Source: Ophthalmolycus amberensis
Lineage: Eukaryota > Chordata > Actinopteri > Perciformes > Zoarcidae
Direction: 5' to 3'
DNA: 64,000 bases
Assembly (NCBI GenBank): GCA_024529925.1
Contig: JAFEUB010000735.1
Location: 248,001 to 312,000, forward strand
Shown: one piece after another, positions 12,481 through 23,400 of the stretch
Numbering within the stretch: the first letter of the stretch is position 1
Layout: every line of letters starts with the position of its first letter
Program-made: the position numbers and the translations under genes
The notes under the pieces: generated by a model
The model's database searches: none
Told to the model about the DNA's origin: nothing
What the model saw: only the letters and a program-made list of their open reading frames with translations

Positions 12481-13736
12481 TAGGGGTGTCACGGATCACA
12501 AACCTCACGGTTCGGTTCGGATCACGGTTCAGGAGTCACGGTTCGGATAATTTTTCGGATCAACAAAGAAAAGGGGAGGAGACAAATATAACTTTGCTTT
12601 CCATTTATTAATTAAAGAACTTCAAGAACACTTAAAGCAAAGAACTTTGGGCTATAGTCTTACATGAAAACAAAAATATTGAAGATGTCCAATTTGAAAC
12701 AAAATGAAATAAATAAATAAAAATAAAATATTCAAGAATACTCAATTCTGATATCCTCATCCTTTCATCAATACTGAAAGAAAGAAACAGCCAGTGAGCT
12801 AGCTTCCACTGTTTACACTGAACTGAACTGCTCGGCAACAACTTGGGTCTATGTTTACTTCCCGTCAGGTTATGCCATTGAAATACACAATAATGTTTAC
12901 CATTACTGTGACATTATTTTCAAAAAGATGAGAATATCTCCATTGTCTGGGGAGAGGGTAGACCTTTCTGTGGTGACTGGAATATTATTGGGCCTGTCTA
13001 GCTTCAGTCTGATGCTTCTGTCAGCACCTGCCCCAGGTGTGTGTCTGTGTGACTCTCACAGAGGGGGCGTGTCTACAGCACCGGACTAAGAATCACTCCG
13101 CCGTGGTGAAAGCAGTCTCTACAGTCTTTTCCTTCTCATAGACGCCTGGAACAGCTTCACACTGGTGGGTGCGTGAGTGGATTTCGTAGCGTGGCTCAAG
13201 CATTTTAACCAGATTTAGAAATCCTTTGTTTTCTACAACGGAGTGTCCCCGTCGCTGACAGACGGGATGGTGTCTCTTCATATGTGTGGACATGCCGATG
13301 TTTTGCCGTTGTCGTGTGTCTTTCTCTTTAAATAACGCCTACATACCGTAACGCTTTGTCCACCACCCTCATCCGTCATTATACGTTACAGGGAAGACAA
13401 AATGCGCCCAAACTTGCGAACTTAAATGACGCCGCGGCTTCTGACGTTCCTCCGCTCGCCATGACTTCACCGTTAAATGCTTCTAAGCTGCTCCGTTCAC
13501 GTGAACACACTACTGCTTTATATCTGTTCACTGACACTCTGCATTGATATTCGGGGACTTGCTACTTGAAAAGGAACAGCAAGCAGTTAGAACTTTATTA
13601 CACACTATGATGATTACGCTGTAAAAAAAAAAAAGAAAAAAGAATACTCGATTGATCCGCGGTTCACAAGTGATCCGAACCGTGAGGGGCTGATCCGAAC
13701 GGATCACGGATCGATCCGTGATCCGTGACACCACTA
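12481..13736 (-). mobile_element. Non-autonomous hAT transposon, ZBED-type derivative
   Basis: The element is 1256 bp. The left end TAGGGGTGTCACGGATCAC and the reverse complement of the right end TAGTGGTGTCACGGATCAC form a near-perfect terminal inverted repeat. Both subterminal regions repeat CACGGTTCGG and GATCCG motifs, which in hAT elements commonly serve as transposase-binding clusters. A perfect 8-bp target duplication flanks it. The interior keeps a degraded minus-strand transposase frame (13093-13462) that joins the BED zinc finger directly to a downstream part of the protein, so the copy arose by internal deletion and could move only in trans. The intact ends and perfect duplication suggest a fairly recent insertion. 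Strand is given by the coding relic. Confidence 0.92.
13093..13462 (-). pseudogene. Broken hAT (ZBED-like) transposase fragment
   Basis: Reading the minus strand from the ATG at 13462, the protein begins MASGGTSEAAASFKF, like the usual start of fish ZBED-type hAT transposases, then reaches a stop after about 27 residues. A second frame gives a decayed BED finger core (RVVDKA), and a third frame gives the end of the finger, MSTHMKRHHP, with the HxxxxH zinc-ligand spacing. The chain then continues straight into ENKGFLNLVKMLEPRYEIHS, which belongs to the transposase N-terminal region, and stops at 13093. At least one in-frame stop and frame changes are present, and the RNase-H-like catalytic core is absent. 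It cannot encode a working transposase. Confidence 0.8.
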
Positions 13737-13744
13737 CTAATATG
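13737..13744 (+). repeat. Right target-site duplication of the hAT element, CTAATATG
   Basis: Exact copy of 12473-12480, immediately outside the right terminal inverted repeat. Confidence 0.9.
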
Positions 13745-13908
13745 TCTATAGAGCTGTGTTTGTGCAGCGCCGTCCAACAAACACGGCATCTATGGTGACT
13801 TGTGGTGGAATTCTCGATGGAATTGCAGTTGCAGTCGGCTACTCCATTTAATGACGGTGAATCTTCGACAGGAAGTACATCTGCAAGGATAATTAGCCAT
13901 GCTTGGTG

Positions 13909-13926
13909 TTTTTTTTTTTTTTTTTT
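13909..13926 (+). repeat. T18 mononucleotide run
   Basis: Eighteen consecutive T residues. No flanking direct repeats that would mark a retrotransposed copy were noticed. Confidence 0.9.
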
Positions 13927-14870
13927 CACACAAATGACACATGAGAGCAATTCTATTTGATGTGATTCCCCAGGTGGATTAGCGCTGCAGCTCAGTGGGA
14001 GACCGGAGCCTGTCCACCGTAGCCTTCCTTTGCTGCTAAGAGGGGTCGTGGATGCGCCACAGAGAATGGCTGGGGTCCCGTCATCTCCCCTGCATTTCAA
14101 CAAGAACCGAGAGGGGGGGGCGGGGAATGAGAGGGGAATTTGGAGACAGAGAAAAATAAGAGTATTTGTTCTAATGGAAACGAGAAGTCATGCAGTGTCG
14201 GCAGGGGGAAAACACTTTGCTGATGACTTAGGTAGGTGGGGGGGTTGGCGAAGGGGGATAATGAGGTGGTCAGGGTGGAAAAGACAGCAGCACATTGTAC
14301 TGTGAGGATGAGAAAGAATCAGACAGGGAGACAGAGAAAAGGGTGAGATACAGACGCAAGCTCCAGTCATGTATTATTGCTGAACATATTGATCGAGCTG
14401 AGAGGTAGAAAAAAATAAAGAGTAACACGGACTGTCTTGAAACTGATGGATAGGAGCAACGGATGGGAGGACAACAGTGTTATTTAGATGAATGAAGCGT
14501 TCATTCGCCGCAGCGAACAACATCCCAGAGCCTATAGTGAGTATATCCGAGCGGTGTGTATAGTTCATCCCAACTTTGTAAGCGACATCGCTTCATAGAC
14601 TTACATAAGGGAGTCGTTGTTGTCCCTCTAGGTTAGAGGCAGATGATCTACAAACAGAATGATTGCCATCAACACGCCTAGGGAGGGCAAACTGCATGTT
14701 TACCATCGCTGATTGTTTTTTTAATGACTAATACAGGCAAACACAAACTGGTTGTTGTTGTAGGTACCACTCCCCTCCCCCACCACCTCCTCACCACAGG
14801 CCATAACCTCAATTAGAAATCGAGCAAGGTGTAGACATGTGAACATAGGGAGTTGCACGTCTGTCTCCGT

Positions 14871-14885
14871 CCCCCCCCCCCCCCC
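14871..14885 (+). repeat. C15 mononucleotide run
   Basis: Fifteen consecutive C residues followed by A and four more C. One of several long C/G runs in the window. Confidence 0.9.
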
Positions 14886-15069
14886 ACCCCGGGGAAAACC
14901 ACTGTCTGTGACATTGAGCAAGGTGCACAATTTTCAGTCAGTAAGCATGTGACAAGTGCAGCAATTGCGTTTGAGCAGAGCGGTCTTATCAAGGCAGGAG
15001 TTATCTCATCAACCTGACATGCAGATAATATGACTGAAATAGGAGAAAGACAGAATGTTTGGGGAAAAG

Positions 15070-15330
15070 CTTTCGGTTCAGCGCGTCTGTCTTCCTTCGA
15101 GCTCTCGCCCTTGGCCCCAGCCGTGGTTTTGGCGCACGCTTGTGTCTGCAACGTGCCCGACAGTGTGTTTCGATTGCGCTCGTGCGCGTGCCTGTGGGCG
15201 TGAGTGATCTGCGGCTGGAGCCATCCCTCAGGTGTCTGATATCTGATCGCCTGAATTGATCGGCCCAAGGAGAGCGTGACATTCAGCTCGTATCGCGCCG
15301 CAAGCTCAACCAAAATCGGGCTGTGGAGCG
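15070..15330. promoter_or_regulatory. CpG-dense patch, possible orphan CpG island
   Basis: By eye there are roughly 25 CpG dinucleotides in about 260 bases, close to the number expected without CpG depletion, whereas the flanks are CpG-poor. It includes CGCGCC, GTGCGCGTG and GGCGCACGC. No recognisable core promoter or first exon is attached. It could be an unmethylated regulatory island, an undetected promoter, or an old GC-rich repeat. Confidence 0.3.
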
Positions 15331-15389
15331 ACGGTGGTAAAGCCCTTTGTTACAGAAAGTTAATTAGGCCTGCTTGAACCACACAAGTG

Positions 15390-15412
15390 AAAAAAAAAAA
15401 AAAAAAAAAAAA
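15390..15412 (+). repeat. A23 mononucleotide run
   Basis: Twenty-three consecutive A residues, the longest homopolymer in the window. No retrogene or SINE body could be recognised upstream. Confidence 0.9.
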
Positions 15413-16266
15413 GAGGAGAGTAGACATGGGTAGCTACTAGTCGCGTTGATTTCCCAGCAGTGGATGACTGTACGAGCTTTCCACAGTGATGATGCAGGGG
15501 GGGTAGGGGAGTTCCCTCCGTCTGCTGTAAGGTGAGTCCCCGGGGATGCCAGCTCCATCTTCAGAGGAGACACAGAGGCTTTTAGTGGGGCTCCAGGCAG
15601 CACAGGTGGTGCCCTTGCATGCATTGATCTCTCAGTGCTTTTACTATAGAGTGTCATCCCTGACGATGGAGTACACCCAGGCAAGGCTTAAAGACACGGT
15701 GCACTATAACCACATAGTGGAGGCTGCGGGCACAGTGAACGGCATTGCTGTCAACACACCTTTATGTCGAATGAATACTTCATGAAATTCCGTACTTAAC
15801 TAATGGAATTTAATGGTTGAAAGGCAGCCCTCTTTTAGCTTACTGCGTGCATTGCTGCAATTCTCAGGTCTCTTCACGAGATTCCAGGATGACAGGATTT
15901 TTGCAAATACTACCAATTGGTTTTGGAGTAAGTAAAATCCTCTTTACTGTATAATACTTGTGAAGAAGGTTACATCCTGAACTCCCTTCTCTGAAATCAT
16001 TTGTTTCATTATTTTAATTAGTGCGTTTCCATCCTTTGAATTTGTGCTTTAAAAGCCTAATTGTTGCATTTCATATTCCTCGTTTTTTCCAAAGGCACTT
16101 TGCATTTGAAAAGCATTGCATTTGAGACACTCTTGACCTTGCCTTACAAGGCAGTTCTGATACAGTGTTATGGAATATAATGCTCCTCTATGTGAAGGCA
16201 TTTAGGACTGGCAGATCATGCCCGAGGCCATTGATTCAATGAATGGTCTTTTCTTATGTGGTTCAC

Positions 16267-16274
16267 ATGCTTAT
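16267..16274 (+). repeat. Left target-site duplication, ATGCTTAT
   Basis: Identical to 17438-17445 on the other side of the hAT-type element. Confidence 0.9.
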
Positions 16275-16658
16275 CAGTGGCGGCTGGTGGACAATTTTCT
16301 AGGTATGTAAGTATCAAACATGCATTATTACTTGGCAGTTAAATATTTAACATTTATTTCAACACGAAAAAAAGCAGTAAATAACACTTATATAATATAA
16401 TATAACATGTTCATTTGTTGAGATGCCCCTATGGACCTTGTTATAGGAGGTAAAGATCAGGAGAAGTAAACATGAAGTGTAATTATGAATACTGATGTTA
16501 AATTAAGCTGTGATGAGTTTTCACTGTTAATTTAACATCTCTATGACATGTTGATGCCTCCATGACCAAGTTAAGCAGATGAGACTGAGGACAACTATGT
16601 AGACGAAAATATGTTCACTTTGCATAATATGTAGCTTGACAGAGTTCTCCATGTGTGT

Positions 16659-16747
16659 CCTGGTGTTCTCATGTTTCCTTACCTCCTCATCCCTCACTCC
16701 CTACCCTGGTGTTCTCATGTTTCCTTACCTCCTCATCCCTCACTCCC
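16659..16747 (+). repeat. Tandem duplication, two copies of a 46-bp unit
   Basis: The unit beginning CCTGGTGTTCTCATG and ending near CCCTCACTCCC occurs twice head to tail (16659-16704 and 16705-16747) with essentially no differences. The near identity means the duplication is recent. It lies inside the hAT-type element. Confidence 0.9.
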
Positions 16748-17032
16748 GTAGCATAACTGTCCGTGCTGGATCCGTCCCCGTTGTTTTAAAAAGCTAAATA
16801 AATTATTAGCATGACGTCATCCAGCTAGCCAAACCTGTCTGGTGTACAGCGAGTACAGAAGCTTCGCATGTACTGCTTCCCTTTCCAGCTAGTCTGATGT
16901 CTGATTGTGAGGTCAGGCTGATCTGATATCAGCTCTTTGGCTGCAGAATCTCCGCCAAAGTTCTCCTCTCAAACGGGTCTTGGAGGAGGAGTGCTCGCGC
17001 TGGCGCGGGCGCCTGTAGAGACTTGTCCTGAC

Positions 17033-17211
17033 GAGAACGCGCAGCTAGGGGGGCCAAATCGTTCTGGCCCCACTCTGAATCTATTTGAGGGCGCTGATTG
17101 GCTAAATTGTATGTCACTCATTTATATCTTTAATCAGCAATTGGCTAAACTGCTTCATAGACCCGCCTCTTTTGGGCCAAAACGATTAGGCCCCCCTAGC
17201 TGCGCGTTCTC
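17033..17211. repeat. Internal inverted repeat, about 39-bp arms
   Basis: The left arm (17033-17071) begins GAGAACGCGCAGCTAGGGGG. The reverse complement of the right arm (17172-17211) is nearly identical, with about 4 differences over 38 bases, including the shared AATCGTT and TGGCCC blocks. The spacer is about 100 bp. The arms do not coincide with the hAT ends, so this is either a nested palindromic miniature element or a structural feature of the hAT interior. No target duplication was found directly outside the arms. Confidence 0.85.
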
Positions 17212-17437
17212 AGAGTGTCGTGCACACAGACAGAGAGGACGAGCAGGAAAAGCATATATTTTGCGCAGATATCATATTTTACACACATTAATGGGTACAT
17301 TCCATAGTTCAAAAACACAAATATAGACAATTTGTATAATGTATGATTATTATAATTTTTTTCTTTTTCTTTTTCTTTTTTTGTGTGGCTCATGGTGGGG
17401 CCAGGCCCCATGGCCCTCTATTGACCAGCCGCCACTG

Positions 17438-17445
17438 ATGCTTAT
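17438..17445 (+). repeat. Right target-site duplication, ATGCTTAT
   Basis: Exact copy of 16267-16274, directly after the right terminal inverted repeat. Confidence 0.9.
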
Positions 17446-20400
17446 ACATAATAGAGCACTGGGACACCGTGACATCTATCTCCCATTCCCAGTCAAACTG
17501 TTTTTTTTTCTTTTTCTATAGGATCCCTCTGACAGAACAGAAAGGTTCTCTCTCTCTGCTCACATCATTTGACATGAGAGGTAATCGTACTATGGAAAGT
17601 TTTTTTTTTGAACACGAGTTTAATTGTATTAAAGGGGAGTTAATAATAGGGGTTATCTGGAGCTCCGGAGTGGAGCCAGAATTCGTAGTGGATCCCCCTG
17701 GATCTATATCAACAGTCCTTCTAGTCGAGGATCCCACAAGACATCATTAACATTATCTTGGCTGACTGGCTGGAGGGCCATATTCTCTCTCTAATTCCAC
17801 AGCAATGTCCTGAGTAATCCCCAGCCATGAAACCACAAAGTGGTCATTACCAGCTAAATGAGGGAACTCAAGGTTAGTAAAAACAGACAAAAGGATTTTA
17901 TAGATAATTGATGAGACATTATTCAGCTTTTGTTTCTTTATGGATCCACTGTGTTGTGTTGATGGTATTTTTCTAGCTGGCATTGCCTTGATTCAGCTCA
18001 TGTCCGCATCATCACAGTCCACGTTGTGCGTTTGGTCTGGCCAGCAGCCATGGTCATCAGTGGCGGTTATGCCTGTCTTTGATCATCAGCTGGGAGGACA
18101 GAGCCTCACACTTCACAGCACCTGGTTGCCTCACGCCCCCGCATACTGTACACCTACCCGTCTCCCCCCGCAGTCTGCCGTGTCCTTCCAATCTCCTTTA
18201 GCTGCACTCCAGATGGAAAAACAGGATGGAGGAGGGAGGTGGTTGCGGAACTGTTGTAAATATACTCTAGTCAGACAAGTAAATGCTTCAACGCTACTAC
18301 ACAGCCCACAAGATGCTCGTATGTGTTCCAAATGATTTCCACTTACGTGAAAATCTCTGTTTCCTACTAAAAACAATGTCAACACTATGCAAACTCTTGG
18401 TTCTGTGTAATTCAGGCAGTAACCTCCAGGTTCTGAAAAGTGAAGCCAATGCAAAAGTGCCTGAAACTTGCATTCTTTCTTTTGTCAGCAGGGGGCGACT
18501 CCTCCAAAATGAACTCTTGATGGTTTAGAAGTCTGTGAGAAAATGACCCTACTTCTCACTTGATTTATTAGCTCAGTAAACACAAATCTGCCTTGTGATT
18601 GACAGGTCGTTACCACGGCGTTGTTCCACAACTTAAACCTTTTCACAGTGTAGTTTCAAATCATGAAAGTTGATTGTACTATTTTAGTCACATAGAAATG
18701 TCTTTTTCAATGTTCGGTTGTTAGCTTCACCCTCTTGTGTCACTTTCTGGTTGGAAAAAAAAAAATCAAGATGGCGATGGTGAAAATGCTGAACTCGAGG
18801 CTTTAAAATCTCAGTCCGCAAACCAATGGGAGACTATGTCCACTTATTTTTACAGTACATGGTACAATTCTAATAGTGGCTGCAAGAATGAATCACAGCA
18901 GCAGCAGGTTCTGAATGATTTTGGCCTCAGAGGCTGCCCAGCTTTTTAGCTGTTAAAGATCAAACGCCATAACTGGCAGTTTCTTAAAGCTACAAGGAAC
19001 TTTCATTTTGTGTTGATGTGCAGCCCCTGTGGACGAGAGTGGTAGTGTCCGGTGAACCTGCATGATTTCATCTGATAGTATAGAATTATCTTCTCGTTGA
19101 TGGTCTCATTTACTTTAGTAGGTCATATTGAGGTATCAGTATTAAATTGGCTGTTTCATAACCAGTTAAAAGTTCCCCACGGCAACTTTAATGCGTGTGT
19201 GTTTTTCCGAGGTCAATGCGTCCCTTTCTCACCAGTCGTTTCATGCAGGGCACCTACTAAACCTTTCATGATTTGCTAATATAGCTCTTCGGTTCTGAGG
19301 TCAGCAATAATAACACATTTCGCTTTATCGGGGGTTTTTTTTGCACAGAAAGCACTGATAATGTTCTGTTCCGATTTGTTTTTGGTAAACACTGTGAAAT
19401 TACATGAGTCAACAGCCTCACTGTGGACCTGATTTGCATGAGTTTGCCTTTTGAAACAACATCCTCCCTCTTCAAGTATGTTTTATCTGCACCATCTGGT
19501 CCTCAGTTCAGTGCCGTATCAAGCACTGAATAGTCATTCTCCCACCCAGAACGGAAGGTTTCAATTTTGTTCTCACTGTGGCCGTCTGTAGCAATGAGCG
19601 TCAGAAACCTTAGTAAATGATATGATGTAAGACTGTGTTTAATCCGCTGAGTAAATCCTAGTGACTATTTTGTGGATGGACCAACATCCGTCTTCCCTGT
19701 AGATCTGATTCCTGTATTTTAGTCTTTCCTGTGAAGTGTGTTTATTTTTCCTCATCCTGAAATACCAAACTTTACAGGCCATGAAATGCTCTGCTTCATA
19801 GCAGTGGCAGTGAATGTATCTAATGTGTATTTTTATCACGCCTTTGAAAATGGGTGGCTGCCAAGTGGAAGGATAATAAGATGTGGAACGTGCGGGTGAA
19901 TTTTAAAACAATTCCAATTTTGCCTTCCGTTTCCATTATCATAATCTTCAAAGATGCTTGTCGTGTTCATTTTGCTCATGACCCTGGCAAGCAAGGCATT
20001 GAATTTCCTGAAATAACTGCAAATAAGAGAGCCATCATTAAGATCCCCAGCGTGTAAGAGTGATAGGACAGCAGAGACTTAGGATATGAAAGGACATCTA
20101 GTTGATGGCTTTGCAAAAGATCTGAACTCACTCCTGACATGAATGCAAATCTGTCAAGTTTTTTTCCTTCCTTCTGCAGTGCTGACTGACCCCCATAATT
20201 AGATGAGTGCTGAGAGATGTGCTCAGATTGTGGCAGTGCCGATGTGAAAGTGTTTTTATACACGGCGTAAAAGGTTGTAATACACAGGGCAACTCTGATA
20301 GGTAACATTGCACCTTGAGTTGACTCAGCCCAGCTGTTCTAATCTCACAGGAATATTGTATTAATAGGAAACATTTGACTTATTTTTAGGCTGTTCTGCC

Positions 20401-23400
20401 TGAAAAATGATAGGGATAGCTCATTTTTTAAATAGTCCGTGCAATTAAAAGTTTTGTTGCCAACACTTAAAATAAATTTGAAGGTACGTTTACTTCAAAG
20501 ACCTTTTGTATGCCAACTTTTACGAAGCATCATTGTTTGATGTCATCTTTATCACACAAGAGCTTTCCCTAAATATTCAATCATAGCATAATTGTTTATA
20601 CACCAGGAAAAACATTTTTAATCAAAGAGTAAGTAAATAATACTGAGAAAATAACATTTGATACAGGATGTTCTGTCTAGACTCAAAAGCGGAGGCAGAT
20701 CAGGCAACGTTATGAAGAGGTTTACTTGATGAATGTTCAGAAAACAGGTCAGCAACTGGCATAAAATCAGCGAGTTCAACAAAGGATGAAGGCAAATAAC
20801 AATGTGGAAGATGTGGGCAGGTAGTTATACTGATTGGGGTTGATGAGAGACAGGTGTAGCTTGAGGTGTTGAGATCAGGTGACTGGGGAGATCTGAGACC
20901 TTTTGGGGAACATAGCAAAGACCGAAATGCTCAATAAAAGGTCTTGAAGAAGATACAGGTCTGAGGCTGAAGGGAGGGACAGAGAGAGAGGCTAAATCCA
21001 AATGTCTATATGGTCACAATGTGCAGTACAATTTACATGAGCTGCTAATGTTATTTTTACATTGACCCCTCAACTGAGGATCGTCACACTATAGATGGAT
21101 GAAAAGCAAACTTTGCACATCTGATCAATCTTTAACAAACAAATCCGAATGATTCAGCCAACGGCCTCCTTGTGTGCATTTTCAAACATCTCATCAATAA
21201 ACTTACATTATACAACAAAAAGCTAATGTCTTCAAAAATAACCATGGTCACATCCATATTTCTGTGGATTATGGGTAATTTTCTGCATCCCAAATAAACT
21301 ATCTGGAAGTCCACAGAACGTCCTCTTGAGGCCTTTTATGGAACGTAAACCAATCCGCGTGTGTATGCTACGTTCAGAGCTAGTGACCTAGAATAACAAG
21401 AGACAGCAAGTGAGGGAGCCTAAGCGACGTGATATAAAAGGTGAGGAACCACTCATTAGGAGGTTTGGACTTTCACCTAAACATAACTGTTAACGGCATG
21501 AAATGACACGCGAGAAGCTTAAAATGTGTAGGATGACATGTATGTAATGTCCTTAAAAGTGGTGTGCTAATTATTCGTCTTTCCACGAGATCACGTTTGT
21601 ATTCAGCCACAGACAACTTGTCCTCATGACAATAGCACGCGAATATCCTCTCCAGAAAAGCGTCTATTATTCTAAACTTTTTTTAAATGCCAATGTTCAG
21701 CATTGAGCTGGCGGTATCCTGAACACAGAAGCTCTGTACCGTTTTTCCAACTAGAGGAGACAATATATATAACTAGCTTTGCCCTTCAGATAATTATGAG
21801 GGGATCATTAGGACAGGATCATTTCAGATCATCGAGGGGAACTGGCCAATGAACCAAGCTAAAGCCGTTCCACTTGGGAATACATGAACGATTATACTCA
21901 ACTCTGTTTCATTGTATTCTGTCTAATCAGCTGATTGTGTTGTCGTAGTCTACAGGCAGGACTTTTGTGTTAGATGAATGGGAGGATGTGCGACTCAAAA
22001 TCGATTTGATGAACCACCTTTTGTAGTAACATTGACTCATTAGATTCAATACTTTTCACCCGGTAATAACCTATTTAGAGAATGTTATCAGTAAGTAAAT
22101 ATTGGGATAAAACCGCATAACAACCACTGCAGCACAGCATCCAAATGGGAATATGATTATGGTAATCGCATTGTTCGCTTTTAGTTAAATTAGTCAACAA
22201 ATCATTCAGAATAAAAAATCACCGTCTCCGTATTTTGCACAGTGTACCGTATATATTTGAAGGTTTTCACTCATTACCCCGCTACATTGCTATTTACATG
22301 TCACATTGGCGTTATGATTGCAGAGCTTTGTTTAGTTGGATCTTTGGCAGACACACACACAGAGCCCCAAGGTGAGCTGGAGCATCCATGCTTGGCCTAC
22401 TTAACTGAACTTTCCTCGGTCGGTGCTGCTCTCGCCGACATTCCTCTTCTCTCAAGGTCAGAATTTATTCTCGTGAATTCTTCATGTCTTTAGGTTTTAA
22501 GATGCGTTCATTCTTTTTTTGCCATCTAACAGCACAAAATGAGCATAACTTGTGGGTAGCTGTTTTGTCCTGCAGTTTAAGACTAAGACTACCGTATTTT
22601 CATTTTCAGCCTCTCAAGATGGATGCGAAACACATTTCAAGCAATGAAGACAAAGAACCTCATTCTTGATCCAAATTAAGAAATGGCAATTAGTGATATA
22701 TTATCTGTTGAGTAAATTATACTTTAGGGGCTCTGCTCTAATGAGGTAACCTACTACTCTCTATTTTGAGAATTTTACTTAATTATCTTTGTCAGTTATA
22801 GGCCACTAAAAGCTGTGGTAGAAACATGTTGTTGTTTCTTTTAACAACTCCTTAGTGTCTGCTAGTTAAACAGCCACACAGGTGTCTTCAGTTATTCTGC
22901 TTGATTAGACCTCTGCTCAGGTTAAGAGTTGTCCGGAGCCTTTCTGAGGAACAAATCTCCATCTACCAATAAGAATGATGAAGGTGTAATTTGTCCCGCC
23001 CCAACAGGTGCAACAAAAGCTAACAGTAGACTCAGGAAGACGTCACTCAATTACAGTCTACACACGCACACACAGTCCCGAGAAGAGGTCTAATCAGCCA
23101 GACTAACTGGAAACACCCGTGTGGGTGTTAACAGATACAGCTCCACTTCAAGTTTTGAAATATGCAGTTGCACATACTCAAAGTTGTCGTTCATTAGCAG
23201 AAACGTGCGCAAACATTATGTCAGCGTGATATACACAACCTCAGTATTCACATCAACGCTGTAGAATCCTCTTAGCACATTTGATTTGTTTGATCATATT
23301 TAAAACTCCCTCATGCTGCACTGCACTAATGAAGTCTCATTGTATCCCATCTGCAGCTGAGCCTGTAGAGTAGAGTGGAGTTTGTCCTGCAGCTTTTTCC

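Larger units (their letters stand above)
13745..16266. other. Non-coding stretch with homopolymer runs and a CpG-dense patch
   Basis: No gene is recognised. It contains a T18 run (13909-13926), a C15 run (14871-14885), an A23 run (15390-15412) and a CpG-dense patch at 15070-15330. The minus-strand frame of 191 codons ending near 13.5 kb runs across the hAT boundary and the T-run (read as poly-Lys), so it is not a real gene. Confidence 0.6.
16275..17437. mobile_element. Non-autonomous hAT-type transposon with CAGTGGCGGCTGGT ends
   Basis: The 1163-bp element starts with CAGTGGCGGCTGGT and ends with its exact reverse complement, and it is bounded by a perfect 8-bp duplication (ATGCTTAT). Terminal CAGTGGCGGCTGG is a common fish hAT signature in my recollection. 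No transposase fragment is visible inside. The interior contains a 46-bp tandem duplication (16659-16747) and a separate long inverted repeat (17033-17211), plus a T/CT-rich stretch near 17350-17380. The perfect target duplication points to a relatively young insertion. Class assignment is firm from the duplication length and ends; the exact family cannot be named from sequence alone. Confidence 0.9.

Noticed and set aside
13528..14103. 191-codon minus-strand frame
   Set aside because: It crosses the boundary of the hAT insertion and reads through the T18 run as poly-lysine, so it cannot be an ancestral gene.
15360..15412. A23 run as a possible SINE or retrogene tail
   Set aside because: No pol III boxes, no recognisable body upstream and no flanking direct repeats.
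20690..20950. Block with a mid-repetitive look (GGTGACTGGGGAGATCTGAG and neighbours)
   Set aside because: It feels like a teleost repeat, but I could not find terminal repeats, a duplication or a coding trace to support a class.
22590..22669. Acceptor-like TTTTCATTTTCAG followed by the short frame PLKMDAKHISSNEDKEPHS
   Set aside because: Weak pyrimidine tract, no downstream polyadenylation signal close by and no recognised protein, so left as coincidence.
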